A stretch of DNA of 64,000 nucleotides from DASVBE01 sp963770375 (GTDB lineage Bacteria; Actinomycetota; Actinomycetes; Streptosporangiales; Streptosporangiaceae): assembly GCA_963770375.1 (NCBI GenBank), contig CAVYPM010000021.1, forward strand, positions 221,468-285,467. The letters are read 5' to 3'. The translations under genes were made by a program, and so were the position numbers. Numbering within the stretch: position 1 is the first letter of the stretch; each line of letters starts with the position of its first letter. Under the pieces are notes generated by a model. It was not told the DNA's origin. It saw nothing but the letters and a program-made list of their open reading frames with translations, and searched no databases. Positions 17,726 to 26,447 of the stretch are shown here, piece after piece.

Positions 17726-18904
17726 TCAGGGCAGCGTGGCCGGCCCGGGGGCCGGGCCCGACGGCACAGCCCCCGTAATACCGATACTTTCCATCACGTC
17801 GCGGAAGGCGCGCTGCCAGTCAGCGAGGTGACGGGCGGGACCTATCGGCGGCGGCTTGACCCGCTCCAGGGTCGCCAGGGTGTTCCGGACAACATCGGCG
17901 GGGCGCGGCGAGGTCACCGCCGCGTCGCCCAGTTCCAGCTCGTGCTGCAGGTTGTCGCGCCCGTGTCCCTGCACGACGTCGAGCAGCAGCAGCGGCCGGC
18001 CCACGGTCCGCGCCTCCGTGCAGGTGTCGCCGGAGCTGGTCACGACCAGGTCCGCGGCGGCCATCAGCTCGGGGATCCGGTCGGTGAAGCCGAACGGATG
18101 GACCAGTGGCTGCCGGCTCGCGGCCATGCCCAGCTTGGCGGCCAGGCGCTCGTTCCGCCCGGCCACGGCGAGCACGTGCACGCCCGCGTCGCCCAGCGCC
18201 TCGGCCACCTCGGCGACCGGGCCCAGGCCCCAGGCCCCGGACATCAGCAGCACGCAGCGCTCGCCGGCCGGAACGCCGAGGCTGATCCGGGCGTCCACCT
18301 GGGACGGCGGGTGATAGAACGGCGTCCGCACCACGGCAGGCACCACCATCACCCGGGCCTCGGGCTCGAACATCCGGACGTAGGGCTCGGCCGCGGCCGA
18401 GGTGACCAGGTACAGATCGACGTTGGGGTGCACCCACAGCCGGTGCGGCACCGCGTCGCTGCAGAACACGACGTGCCGCAGGCCCGGGTAGCGCGGCACC
18501 AGGCTGCTCATCGCCGACGCGCCGGTGGAGAAAACGGAGATGACCAGCTCGGCCGGGTGGGAGTCCAGGTACTCCCGCAGCCGCGGCACGACCTGCCGCC
18601 GGGCGGCCGCGTCGGTCCGCAGGGCCAGCCGGGACCCCGGCCGCAGGGCGGCGAAGTGGAACGCGTCGTACAGCCCGGGGATGGCCAGCATCGTGCGGAA
18701 CACGTGCTCGCCCGCCGACCCGCCGCGACGGCCGAGCAGGCCCATCGCGTCGAGCATTTCCGACTCCCAGCCGAGCTCGCGCAGCGAGGTGCGGCAGGCC
18801 TCGGCGACCACGTCGTGGCCCATGCCGAGTGACCCGGAGAGCAGTACGGCCCGGTGCCGTGGCGCGGGTTCGGCGGCCTCGGCGGCCAGCGCCGGCCCGG
18901 TCAT
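17726..18904 (-). CDS. MurG/monogalactosyldiacylglycerol synthase-like glycosyltransferase
   Basis: A GT-B-fold glycosyltransferase of 392 residues. The N-terminal motif SGSLGMGHDVVAEA is the Gly-rich loop of the MGDG synthase/MurG group. The C-terminal donor-binding region includes VVTSSGDTCTEARTVGRPLL and a following GHGRDN. Donor and acceptor are probably a nucleotide sugar and a lipid or lipid-linked carbohydrate, but this cannot be told. The ATG overlaps the epimerase stop by 4 bases (ATGA), so the two are co-translated. It is the last gene of a three-gene sugar operon. Confidence 0.85.
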   Translation of the reverse strand: MTGPALAAEAAEPAPRHRAVLLSGSLGMGHDVVAEACRTSLRELGWESEMLDAMGLLGRRGGSAGEHVFRTMLAIPGLYDAFHFAALRPGSRLALRTDAAARRQVVPRLREYLDSHPAELVISVFSTGASAMSSLVPRYPGLRHVVFCSDAVPHRLWVHPNVDLYLVTSAAAEPYVRMFEPEARVMVVPAVVRTPFYHPPSQVDARISLGVPAGERCVLLMSGAWGLGPVAEVAEALGDAGVHVLAVAGRNERLAAKLGMAASRQPLVHPFGFTDRIPELMAAADLVVTSSGDTCTEARTVGRPLLLLDVVQGHGRDNLQHELELGDAAVTSPRPADVVRNTLATLERVKPPPIGPARHLADWQRAFRDVMESIGITGAVPSGPAPGPATLP

Positions 18905-19809
18905 GGCTGCTGCGACTCCAGCCAGTCGAGGTAGCGCTGCACGCCGTCGGCGAAGGAGGTCACCGGCGACCAGTCGAGCAGTTCCTTGGCCAGTGTGTTG
19001 GACACACCGACGCCGCTGTAATCCGCGTTTCTGGCGGGCACATGAGTGATCGTAGTCGGGCCCACGAGACTGCACACCGTGTCCGCGATCTCGCGCACCG
19101 AGACGCCGATGCCGCCTTCCAGCGCCAGCGTCTGGTTTGCCGCGGCGGGCTGGAGCGCCCGCACGTGCGCGTCCGCGATGTCTTCCACGTACACGTAGTG
19201 CCGCTGCTGGTCCCCGGTGCCGGCGATGGTGATCGGCTGCCCTTCCTGCGCGAACTTCACGAATCTGGCGATCACCAGCGCGGGCCGCATCCGCGGCCCG
19301 TACGGGATGCCGTAGCGCAGGATGGTGAACTCCTGGCCGTACATCTGCCGGTAGCTGTGCACCAGCATCTCCGCGGCCAGCTTGGTGGAGACGTAGACGT
19401 GCCCGGCCCGGCTGAGTTCCACCAGCGCGTTCTCGGAGCGCTCGCCTTCCCCGGCGGTGGCACCGTAAACCCAGACCGTGCTGGCCAGGACGACCCGGCG
19501 GACGCTCTGGCGGCGGGCCGCCTCCAGCACCCGGGCGGTTCCCTCGACGTTCAGCCGGACGGCGCGGACCGGGTCCTTGTCGACGTCGTTGACGTCGGCG
19601 ACGGCGGCGAGGTGGAAGACCGCGTCCTGCCCTTCCAGCGCGGCGTCCATCCCGGCGTCGTCGAACAGGTCGGTGGCGCAGTGCTCGGCGGCCGGGTTGA
19701 GCCACGTGGTGGCCAGGTCGATGACCCGCACCTCGTGCCCGGCGGCCAGCAGATGATCAACTACATGGGATCCGATGAAGCCGGACCCGCCCGTGACGGC
19801 TACCCGCAT
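18901..19809 (-). CDS. NAD-dependent epimerase/dehydratase (UDP-sugar epimerase family)
   Basis: A short-chain dehydrogenase of the extended type, 302 residues. It has the NAD-binding motif TGGSGFIGSHV at residues 6-16 and the catalytic Tyr-x3-Lys in VYVSTK. Substrate-side stretches such as RYGIPYGPRM are typical of UDP-glucose 4-epimerase-like enzymes that act on nucleotide sugars. With the aminotransferase on one side and the glycosyltransferase on the other it probably makes or modifies the sugar that is then transferred. Actual substrate unknown. Confidence 0.9.
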   Translation of the reverse strand: MRVAVTGGSGFIGSHVVDHLLAAGHEVRVIDLATTWLNPAAEHCATDLFDDAGMDAALEGQDAVFHLAAVADVNDVDKDPVRAVRLNVEGTARVLEAARRQSVRRVVLASTVWVYGATAGEGERSENALVELSRAGHVYVSTKLAAEMLVHSYRQMYGQEFTILRYGIPYGPRMRPALVIARFVKFAQEGQPITIAGTGDQQRHYVYVEDIADAHVRALQPAAANQTLALEGGIGVSVREIADTVCSLVGPTTITHVPARNADYSGVGVSNTLAKELLDWSPVTSFADGVQRYLDWLESQQP

Positions 19810-19834
19810 TTGCCCGCTCCCGTGCCGGTCTCTG

Positions 19835-20965
19835 TCAGGCGCCGTTCAGCTCGCCGTACACGGCGGCCACGGCGGTCAGCACCTGGTCGATCTCGTCATC
19901 ACGCATATCTGAATGGACGGGCAGGCAGACGTGCCGGTTGCACATAGCTTCGGCGACCGGCAGCGGCGCCGCCCCGGCGTAGGAGGCCAGCACGGGCTGG
20001 TGGTGCAGCGGGATGTCGTACACCTCGCCGGCCAGCCGCACGTCGTGCTTGTCGGCCATCGTCTGCTTGAACCAGGCGCGGTCGGCGCCCTCGGGCAGCA
20101 GCACGATGTACTTGTAGATGTTGCCCTTGCACTCGGCCGGCTCGGTCAGCGGCTCGAGCCCGTCCAGGCTGGCCAGCGCCTTGTCGTAGCGGCCCGCAAC
20201 CTCGCGGCGGCGCTTGATGAACTCGGTCAGGCGGCGCATGTGCACCACGCCGGTGGCGGCGTTCTGCTCGGACAGCCGCCAGGCGTAGCCCAGCCGGGTG
20301 TGGTGGTTCGCGGTGAACGCGCCCTTGCCCTGGTCCCGGTAGATCCTCGCCTCGTCCGCCATCTCCGCTGAGGCGGTGGCGATCATCCCGCCCTCGCCGC
20401 AGGTCACGACCTTGGTCGGGTAGAACGAGAAGGCCGCCGCGGCGCTGAACGACCCGGCGAACCGGCCACCCAGGGTGGAGCCGTGCGCGTGCGCGGCGTC
20501 CTCGATGAAGGCGATCCCGCGCTGCTCGCAGAATTCCTGCAGGTCCTCGGTCTGCGGTGAGATCAGGCCGGCCACGTGGACGATGACCACGGCCTTGGTG
20601 TCCGGGGTGAGTACGGCCTCGACGGTCTGCGGGGTCAGCGCGAACGTGGCCGCGTCGATGTCGGCGAAGACCGGCCTTGCGCCGGCCCGGAGTACCGCTG
20701 CGGCGGTCGCGTAGAACGTGTTGGCGGGCACGATGACGTCGCCCCCGGCGACGTCGGTGGCCCGCAGGATGATCTCCAGCGCACAGGTGCCGCTGGCCAC
20801 CGCGATCGCGTTCGGCGTCTGGTGGGCCGCCGCGAAAGCGGCTTCGAACTTCTTGGTCCACGGGCCGAGCGTGAGCGCTCCGGTGGTCAGTGTCTCCGTG
20901 ATAGCCGCGGCAACTTCCGCCCGGTCCTGCGGCGGAAAAACGATGCGGGCTGGCTGGATTCTCAA
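19835..20965 (-). CDS. DegT/DnrJ/EryC1-family sugar aminotransferase
   Basis: A PLP-dependent aminotransferase of 376 residues from the family that transaminates keto-sugars on nucleotides. The PLP Lys is in SFYPTKVVTCGEGG, preceded by FIEDAAHAHGSTLGGR. The N-terminal motif VASGTCALEIILRA binds phosphate. TTG 20965 is preferred as start because GAGGGG lies just before it and the family usually begins right here (RIQPARIVFPP). First gene of the sugar operon, 25 bases from the epimerase. Confidence 0.9.
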   Translation of the reverse strand: MRIQPARIVFPPQDRAEVAAAITETLTTGALTLGPWTKKFEAAFAAAHQTPNAIAVASGTCALEIILRATDVAGGDVIVPANTFYATAAAVLRAGARPVFADIDAATFALTPQTVEAVLTPDTKAVVIVHVAGLISPQTEDLQEFCEQRGIAFIEDAAHAHGSTLGGRFAGSFSAAAAFSFYPTKVVTCGEGGMIATASAEMADEARIYRDQGKGAFTANHHTRLGYAWRLSEQNAATGVVHMRRLTEFIKRRREVAGRYDKALASLDGLEPLTEPAECKGNIYKYIVLLPEGADRAWFKQTMADKHDVRLAGEVYDIPLHHQPVLASYAGAAPLPVAEAMCNRHVCLPVHSDMRDDEIDQVLTAVAAVYGELNGA

Positions 20966-21221
20966 ACGGCACCCCTCGTGATCGTTCCCTGCTGACTGCG
21001 CCGGGCACCGCGTTGTGCGCCGGAGAAGGCCCGTTCCAGGCCCCGACATGGAATGATCGCAGGAGCAGGCCGGCCGCGTCATGCGGACTGGCCGCTGCCG
21101 CGTGTTCCGCCCGCTGGCTGTGGTCCCGGGCAGCGCCGGGCGCCCGGCCGGCGGGCAGCCCCTTGCAGGTGCAGCGGCCGCGGGTGGCCATTCCGGCAAG
21201 AGTAGTGATGGAGCCTAACAG

Positions 21222-21962
21222 ATGTTCGAGCGGGCCGACCGGAACGCGGCGTTTGCCCTGGTAGGGGGTCTGGCCGCGACCGGGCTCGCGGTCGTGCAGG
21301 GCGGCCCGGGGGTGACCGCGATCGGCCCTGTCCGGCGGGCTCTCTTTCCGCGGCTGGCGGGCCGCGGGCGGGCCGGGCACGTGGCGCTGACGTTCGACGA
21401 CGGGCCGGATCCGGCGACCACGCCGGCGTTCCTCGAAGTGCTCGCCGCGCGGCGGGTGTCGGCCACGTTCTTCCTGCTCGGGCCGATGGTGCGGCGCGCG
21501 CCGCAGCTGGCGGCGGAGATTGTGGCCGCCGGGCACGAGATCGGTGTTCATGGCTGGGAGCACCGGTACCTGACGTTGCGCGGCCCGCGGGCGACCTACC
21601 GGGACATTGCCATGACGGTGGACGAGATCACTTCGGCGACCGGGGTGAGCCCCCGGCTGTACCGGCCGCCCTACGGCGTGCTGAACGCCGGTGCCCTGGT
21701 GGCCATGCGCCGCCTGCGGCTCACCCCGGTGCTGTGGGACTGCTGGGGCAAGGAGTGGTCGCGGGGGTCGACGCCGGAGTCGGTGTTCGGCACGCTTTCT
21801 GCCACGCTGCGGGACGGGTCCACGGTGCTGCTGCACGACTCGGACTGCACGTCACCGGCGGGTTCGGCGGACGCTGGTCTGGGCGCGCTGCCGCTCCTGC
21901 TGGACGAATGTGAGCGCCGGGGCCTGCAGGTCGGCCCGTTCGGCGAGCACGTCGCGGAGTAG
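21222..21962 (+). CDS. Polysaccharide deacetylase (NodB family)
   Basis: A carbohydrate esterase-4 protein of 246 residues that removes acetyl groups from N-acetylated glycans such as peptidoglycan or chitin oligomers. All NodB motifs are visible: TFDDGPD (catalytic base and metal Asp), HGWEH (metal His pair), RPPYG, and LLHDSD near the C-terminus. An N-terminal hydrophobic stretch (about residues 10-27) suggests membrane anchoring or export. It is divergent from the sugar operon, which supports a shared envelope-glycan role. Confidence 0.92.
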   Translation: MFERADRNAAFALVGGLAATGLAVVQGGPGVTAIGPVRRALFPRLAGRGRAGHVALTFDDGPDPATTPAFLEVLAARRVSATFFLLGPMVRRAPQLAAEIVAAGHEIGVHGWEHRYLTLRGPRATYRDIAMTVDEITSATGVSPRLYRPPYGVLNAGALVAMRRLRLTPVLWDCWGKEWSRGSTPESVFGTLSATLRDGSTVLLHDSDCTSPAGSADAGLGALPLLLDECERRGLQVGPFGEHVAE

Positions 21963-22083
21963 CCGGCGCCGGGGCGACGCGGCCCGCACGCGCGGCCTGG
22001 CGGACTGCTTCCAACGCATGACCGGGATGGGGCGTCTGAGGGGGTGAGGAGCCCCGCCCGCGGGCTCGGGCAGGAGCACCCCC

Positions 22084-23268
22084 ATGACTGGTATCCGTCC
22101 GGTGACCAGGGGCGCGGCCGTGCTCGGGGTGGCCGGCCTGGCCGCCATCGCCTCGGTGACCGCCGCGCTGGCGGCAGGCGCGCAGCCAGCGCGGCCAGCG
22201 CGGCCGGGGCCGCCTGTCCACCCGCCCGCTCACCAGGCCACAGGGCCCGCCGGCCGGGTAGCGCCGGCCGGCGCGGCCTGGCCGTCCCGCACCGTGCTGC
22301 GCGAGAGCGTCCGGGTCAGGAGCGCGACCCAGGTACTGAGCCCGGCGCGCGGCGCGGACTTCGCGCTGGTGCCGGTGAACCGGCCGGAGACGGTGTTCCA
22401 GCTGCGGCGGATCAGCCTGGCCAGCGGGGCCGTCCAGAGCGGGCCGCGGTTCAGCGTGTCCGGGCTGCGGCTGGCCAGCGGGTTCCTGTGGGTGTACGGG
22501 CAGGTGTACAGCGGGCCGCACGGCACCCGGGTGCGGCTGGTGCTGCACCAGGTCAGCCCGTCGTCGCTGCGCCTGATCCGGTCCTGGACGCTGCTGCCCA
22601 CCCGGCGGCTGGTCTCGCTGTCGGACGTGTCGGTGGCCCCGGGACCGGGGCCGGGGCGGACCGTGTGGGTCGGGTTCCGGCGGACGCTGCGGCTGATCAG
22701 CGTGACCAGCGGGGCGACGCTGCGGCGGGCGCGGGTGCCCGCCGGGTTCTCCATCACCGACGTGGCGACGGATCCGCGGCGGCAGCGCCTGTACGCGGCG
22801 GCGACACCGCGGCTGGGCGGCGGCGCGGTGTTCGAGTACGGGGCCCGCAGCGGGCTCCTGCTGGCGTCGGCCACGGGCCAGCCGGTCGAGTTCGCGGTGG
22901 CCGGCTCGGATCTGACCGCGGTGCCGGGAGGGGTGTGGTCCTCGTTCCGCACCGGGATGATGGGCCTCACCGTGCTGCTCCGCGCCCGGGATCTGTCGGC
23001 CGTCCCGCTGCACCGGCCGATCTTCGAGTGGACGATGTTCGCGACCACGGTCTACGGCGGTGGTGCGCTGTGGCTGGCCACCATGGACGGGGTGACGGCC
23101 TGCATAGGCCCGCAGTCGGGGGCGGTACGGGTCCGGGCCACGCTGCCCGGCCTGCGCGACAGCGGCCGGCTGCTCACGGTGGACCCGGGCCGGCATCTCG
23201 TATACGCCATGGGCCAGCGCGGCGTGATAGCGATCAGCGCGCCTCCGGCCTGCTGGGCCAGGGCCTAA
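22084..23268 (+). CDS. Secreted protein, probable beta-propeller, unknown function
   Basis: 394 residues with a signal sequence (basic start, hydrophobic residues about 11-31, Ala-rich cleavage region) and a Pro-rich linker to about residue 60. The rest shows repeated short strands of the type TVWVGFRRTLRLISVTSG and RHLVYAMGQRGVIAIS, as in YVTN or WD-type propellers. No catalytic residues can be pointed to. The ATG is preceded by CAGGAGCACCCCC. It converges on the CHAT gene with a 4-base gap. Confidence 0.65.
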   Translation: MTGIRPVTRGAAVLGVAGLAAIASVTAALAAGAQPARPARPGPPVHPPAHQATGPAGRVAPAGAAWPSRTVLRESVRVRSATQVLSPARGADFALVPVNRPETVFQLRRISLASGAVQSGPRFSVSGLRLASGFLWVYGQVYSGPHGTRVRLVLHQVSPSSLRLIRSWTLLPTRRLVSLSDVSVAPGPGPGRTVWVGFRRTLRLISVTSGATLRRARVPAGFSITDVATDPRRQRLYAAATPRLGGGAVFEYGARSGLLLASATGQPVEFAVAGSDLTAVPGGVWSSFRTGMMGLTVLLRARDLSAVPLHRPIFEWTMFATTVYGGGALWLATMDGVTACIGPQSGAVRVRATLPGLRDSGRLLTVDPGRHLVYAMGQRGVIAISAPPACWARA

Positions 23269-23272
23269 GCAC

Positions 23273-24361
23273 CTACGCCGCGCCGTGCGCGCTGAACGTG
23301 CACCAGTTGACGAACGTGGCCGGGTCGCCGATGTCCAGCGAGGCCCGGGCCGTGTGCAGGGCCACGGCCAGCGAGTCGCCGCGGGCCAGGCGGTGGTGCA
23401 CCGCGGTCATGAAGCCCGCGGCGGCCACGTCGGGCACCACGGCCGTGCTGGCCAGCACCCCGGCGGTGCCCCGGGCGAGCAGCGCGCTGACGAACCCGAG
23501 TACCTCCTCACCGGCATAAGAGACCTGGGCGCCGGACTCGCAGGAGGCCAGGATCAGCCGGTGCGGCGCCAGACCCCGCGCATACAGCTCCTGCACGGTC
23601 AGCGGCCCGTCGCTGAGCAGCAGTGAGGAGAACATCGGGTTGTCCGCCCGCAGCGCCCCATGGCAGGCCAGGTGCACCAGGTCGGCGACGCCAAGGGCGG
23701 CGGTGACCCGCTCCGCGGTGCTGTCCGGCGGGGCCAGCGACAGGGCCTGCGGGTAGACCCCGGCCACGGCCTCGACCTCGGCCAGCGCCCCGGGCAGGTC
23801 GGGCCCGGCGATCAGCGCTACCCGGCCCGCGGTTCCGGCCGGGCTGATGGCCCGCTTCTGCTGGGCGGCCAGCGCGGACCGGGCCCAGAACGTCGCCGAC
23901 GGGGCGAGGCTGACGGGTCCGGGGTACAGCGCGGACCAGGGCACACCCAGCAGGTCCGGCACGGGGACGACGACCAGCTCGGGCCATGGAGTAATCCGCA
24001 AAGGCTCGACCAGCAGCGCGGACAGGTTCTTGATCCGCAGGTCGGCACTGGCGCGGGCGGCGTCCAGGGGGCGGGCACCGTGCTGCTCGGTCAGGCGGCG
24101 CAGGGCGAACAGGAACGCGCGGAGCTGGTCGCGGACCGCGGCGGCCGGGCCCAGCCCGACCAGCCGGCTGCTGCCGCGCTCCCCGATAACCACCGCGACC
24201 AGGTCGTCGCCGAGCTTGCCGTAGGTGACCAGCACCCGGCCGGCCAGGTACTTCCGCAGCTCGCCGACCTTGACCGGCCCGCTGGCCGATCCGACCGTGC
24301 CGCCCGCCCGCCAGGTGGCCTGCCGGATCCGGTCCTCGATCTCCGCCTGCTCGGCGGTCAC
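23273..24361 (-). CDS. CHAT-domain (caspase-like) cysteine peptidase
   Basis: A protein of 362 residues. The C-terminal half is a CHAT domain, a clan CD cysteine protease related to caspases. The catalytic pair is His234 in HLACHGA and Cys274 in ASCESG, both intact. The core strand VVVPVPDLLGVPWSAL precedes them. The first 110 residues hold the helical/beta linker usual between TPR and CHAT parts. GTG 24361 overlaps the stop of the TPR gene (GTGA). In many relatives TPR and CHAT are one polypeptide, so this is either a natural split or a frameshift. It probably cleaves a specific target once the TPR part senses a signal; no substrate is visible. Confidence 0.9.
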   Translation of the reverse strand: MTAEQAEIEDRIRQATWRAGGTVGSASGPVKVGELRKYLAGRVLVTYGKLGDDLVAVVIGERGSSRLVGLGPAAAVRDQLRAFLFALRRLTEQHGARPLDAARASADLRIKNLSALLVEPLRITPWPELVVVPVPDLLGVPWSALYPGPVSLAPSATFWARSALAAQQKRAISPAGTAGRVALIAGPDLPGALAEVEAVAGVYPQALSLAPPDSTAERVTAALGVADLVHLACHGALRADNPMFSSLLLSDGPLTVQELYARGLAPHRLILASCESGAQVSYAGEEVLGFVSALLARGTAGVLASTAVVPDVAAAGFMTAVHHRLARGDSLAVALHTARASLDIGDPATFVNWCTFSAHGAA

Positions 24362-25965
24362 CCGCCCGCCTCGCGACCCGGCCGGGCCGGCCAGCCCGCC
24401 GGCCCGGCCGGCCCGCCAGGACCACCCGCCCCGCCCGGCTCGTCACCAGGGGCCGCCGCGGCCCGCAGAGCGGTCAGATCCGCCTGGATCTCCTCGAACT
24501 TCGGGGGCTCGACGGCCAGCAGCGCGGCCGCCCGGCTGCGCTCCATCCAGTGCAGAACCCGGGCCGGCGACCCGCCGGAGATCACGATGTTCAGCCCGAT
24601 CCGGCCCAGCTCGGCGCCGTGCCCCGAGGCCAGCGCGCGCAGCTCGACCGACGGCAGGCTGCCCCGGTGCCGGGCCAGGTCGGCCAGTCCCCGCCGGCAG
24701 CTGACCAGCGCGTCAGCGGGCCGCTGGGCGATCACCGCGGCCATCGCCGACGCCAGCCGCCCGCGGAGCCGCACCAGCACGGACGCCCCCCGCGCCAGCG
24801 TCCCGGCCCGGGTCAGCGCGGTGATCGCCTGGCGGCGCAGATCCAGCGCGGCGGCCAGCTTGCCGGTCACCAGGTATCCCTGCACGGCGGCGGACGTAGC
24901 CCCCGCCGCGGCCAGCCGCCGCGCCGCGCCGCGGGCCGCGGCCAGGTCGTCAGGGGTCAGGCCGCCGACCGCCAGCCGCGCCTCGGCGGTGACCAGCAGG
25001 CTGCGGGCCCGCCCGGTGCCACGGGCCTGCTGCCGGTAGGCGTCGGCCGCCGCTTCCGACGCGGCCAGCGCCTCGTCGGTATCCCCGGACAGCAGGGCCA
25101 GCTGGGCGACACGGAGCTGGGCGTCGGCGGCCATCATCGCGGCGCCCGCCGCGGACAGCTCCTCGACCGCCTTGCGGGCCGCGTCGGCCGCCTCGGGCAG
25201 CAGCCGCAGTTCCATCAGCCCGTCGGCGTAGTCGATGTAGTGCTCGCCCAGCGGCAGCCCGGCGGCCTGGTACTCGCGGACGGCGTCGTCGAAGTTGGCC
25301 AGCCCCTCGATGAACCGGCCGGACTGAACCGCGACCCAGGCCCTCGTGTGGATCACGTGCGCGACCAGATGCGGCCCGACCTGCCTGGCCAGCGGCAGGG
25401 CCTGGTCCAGGCGGCGCAGCGCGGCGGTGTACCGGCCCTGCTCGCCCTCGATCATGGCCAGGTTGTTCGGCACCTGAACCTGGCGCCGGAGGCTGAGCCC
25501 GGCGCCGGTCAGCAGCCGCTGGTAGATCGCCGCCGCCTCGTCCAGGTGACCGGTGTTCTGCAGCAGGACGGCCCGGTTGAAGTCCAGCTCGGGGTTGCGG
25601 CCGGCCGGCACCAGCGCGGCCGCGGCGCGGAGGTCCCGGTGCGCGGTGGCGATCCGGCCCAGTTCCTGGCTCACCGCGGCGTGCGTGATCAGGATCTCGG
25701 CCAGCATCTCGTCGTATCCGTGCCGCCGGGCGATCCTGGCCGCCTCGTCCAGCAGCCAGATCGCGTGGGTCTGCCTCAGCCGGGCCCGCTCCGCCCAGGC
25801 CTGCGCGCGCAGGGCCAGGGCCAGGGCTTCCGGGTCGCGGGCCCGCCGGGCCTCGGTCACCAGAAGCTCAGTTTCACGCCGGTGACGCTCCGGGTCGGCG
25901 GCGACCTTATCGTAGGCCTGCTGCGCGCGTATCAGGAGATACCCAGGGTGCTCTGAGTGAGTCAA
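24358..25965 (-). CDS. TPR-repeat protein, partner of the CHAT peptidase
   Basis: 535 residues, almost wholly helical. It contains a series of tetratricopeptide-like units, such as AVLLQNTGHLDEAAAIYQRL, NNLAMIEGEQGRYTAALRRL and RVAQLALLSGDTDEALAASE. The last 40 residues are a Gly/Pro/Ala linker that ends where the CHAT gene begins. TPR arrays in CHAT systems act as sensor or scaffold. TTG 25965 is used as start (GAGG 9 bases before); no better start is seen. It is divergent from the protease gene at 26037 with only 71 bases between, so the two arms of the island probably share a control region. Confidence 0.88.
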   Translation of the reverse strand: MTHSEHPGYLLIRAQQAYDKVAADPERHRRETELLVTEARRARDPEALALALRAQAWAERARLRQTHAIWLLDEAARIARRHGYDEMLAEILITHAAVSQELGRIATAHRDLRAAAALVPAGRNPELDFNRAVLLQNTGHLDEAAAIYQRLLTGAGLSLRRQVQVPNNLAMIEGEQGRYTAALRRLDQALPLARQVGPHLVAHVIHTRAWVAVQSGRFIEGLANFDDAVREYQAAGLPLGEHYIDYADGLMELRLLPEAADAARKAVEELSAAGAAMMAADAQLRVAQLALLSGDTDEALAASEAAADAYRQQARGTGRARSLLVTAEARLAVGGLTPDDLAAARGAARRLAAAGATSAAVQGYLVTGKLAAALDLRRQAITALTRAGTLARGASVLVRLRGRLASAMAAVIAQRPADALVSCRRGLADLARHRGSLPSVELRALASGHGAELGRIGLNIVISGGSPARVLHWMERSRAAALLAVEPPKFEEIQADLTALRAAAAPGDEPGGAGGPGGPAGPAGWPARPGREAGG

Positions 25966-26036
25966 GGGACATACCGCCTCAGGCCGTTGCCGGCCGGTAC
26001 AAGGCGTCCCTGCTCACCCTCATAAGAGAAGGATCG

Positions 26037-26432
26037 GTGACCGCAGTGCCCTTTGACGAGGAAAACAGAGGAGAACCGTTCCGGGGAGACTTCCCTGGCT
26101 GGGCTGATGACGACCACCGGCGGCGGCTGGGCACCACGGTGCGGCGCCGCTCCGCGGAGCTCGCCCAGCTCCGCCGCGAGCCACGGCGCAGGCAGGGGCT
26201 GCTGAGCGCGCTTGACCAGCGGCGGCACGAGCAGCGGCCAGGGGATGGCATCATCCGGTTCGACTATCTGCCGGCCGCCGAGGGGTTCGACACCCTGCTG
26301 GTCCGTGGCGAGCTGCTCCTCACGCCAGAATCCTACGGCGCGAGCACCGGTCAGGGCGGTCACCCCGGCGCCACAGTCCGTGACCTGCTTGCGTCCCGGG
26401 GGCTGACCGAGACGGACGTGGGCTGCGACTGA
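26037..26432 (+). CDS. N-terminal half of the interrupted subtilisin-like protein, or separate small protein
   Basis: 131 residues, rich in Arg and acidic residues, with no signal sequence. The middle (RFDYLPAAEGFDTLLVRGEL) and end (VRDLLASRG) look like the pro-domain or N-terminal adaptor of cytoplasmic S8 peptidases in CHAT clusters. GTG 26037 has GAGAAGGA before it. The frame stops at TGA 26430-26432, but the protease frame resumes in the same register only 15 bases later. The two may thus be one gene of about 468 codons with a single in-frame stop, or two coupled genes. Confidence 0.6.
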   Translation: MTAVPFDEENRGEPFRGDFPGWADDDHRRRLGTTVRRRSAELAQLRREPRRRQGLLSALDQRRHEQRPGDGIIRFDYLPAAEGFDTLLVRGELLLTPESYGASTGQGGHPGATVRDLLASRGLTETDVGCD

Positions 26433-26447
26433 CCTGCGCGGACGGCG

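Noticed and set aside
26430..26432. Selenocysteine at the in-frame TGA of the S8 gene
   Set aside because: No conserved Cys position, no selenocysteine-type hairpin seen after the TGA, and the site is not in the catalytic domain.
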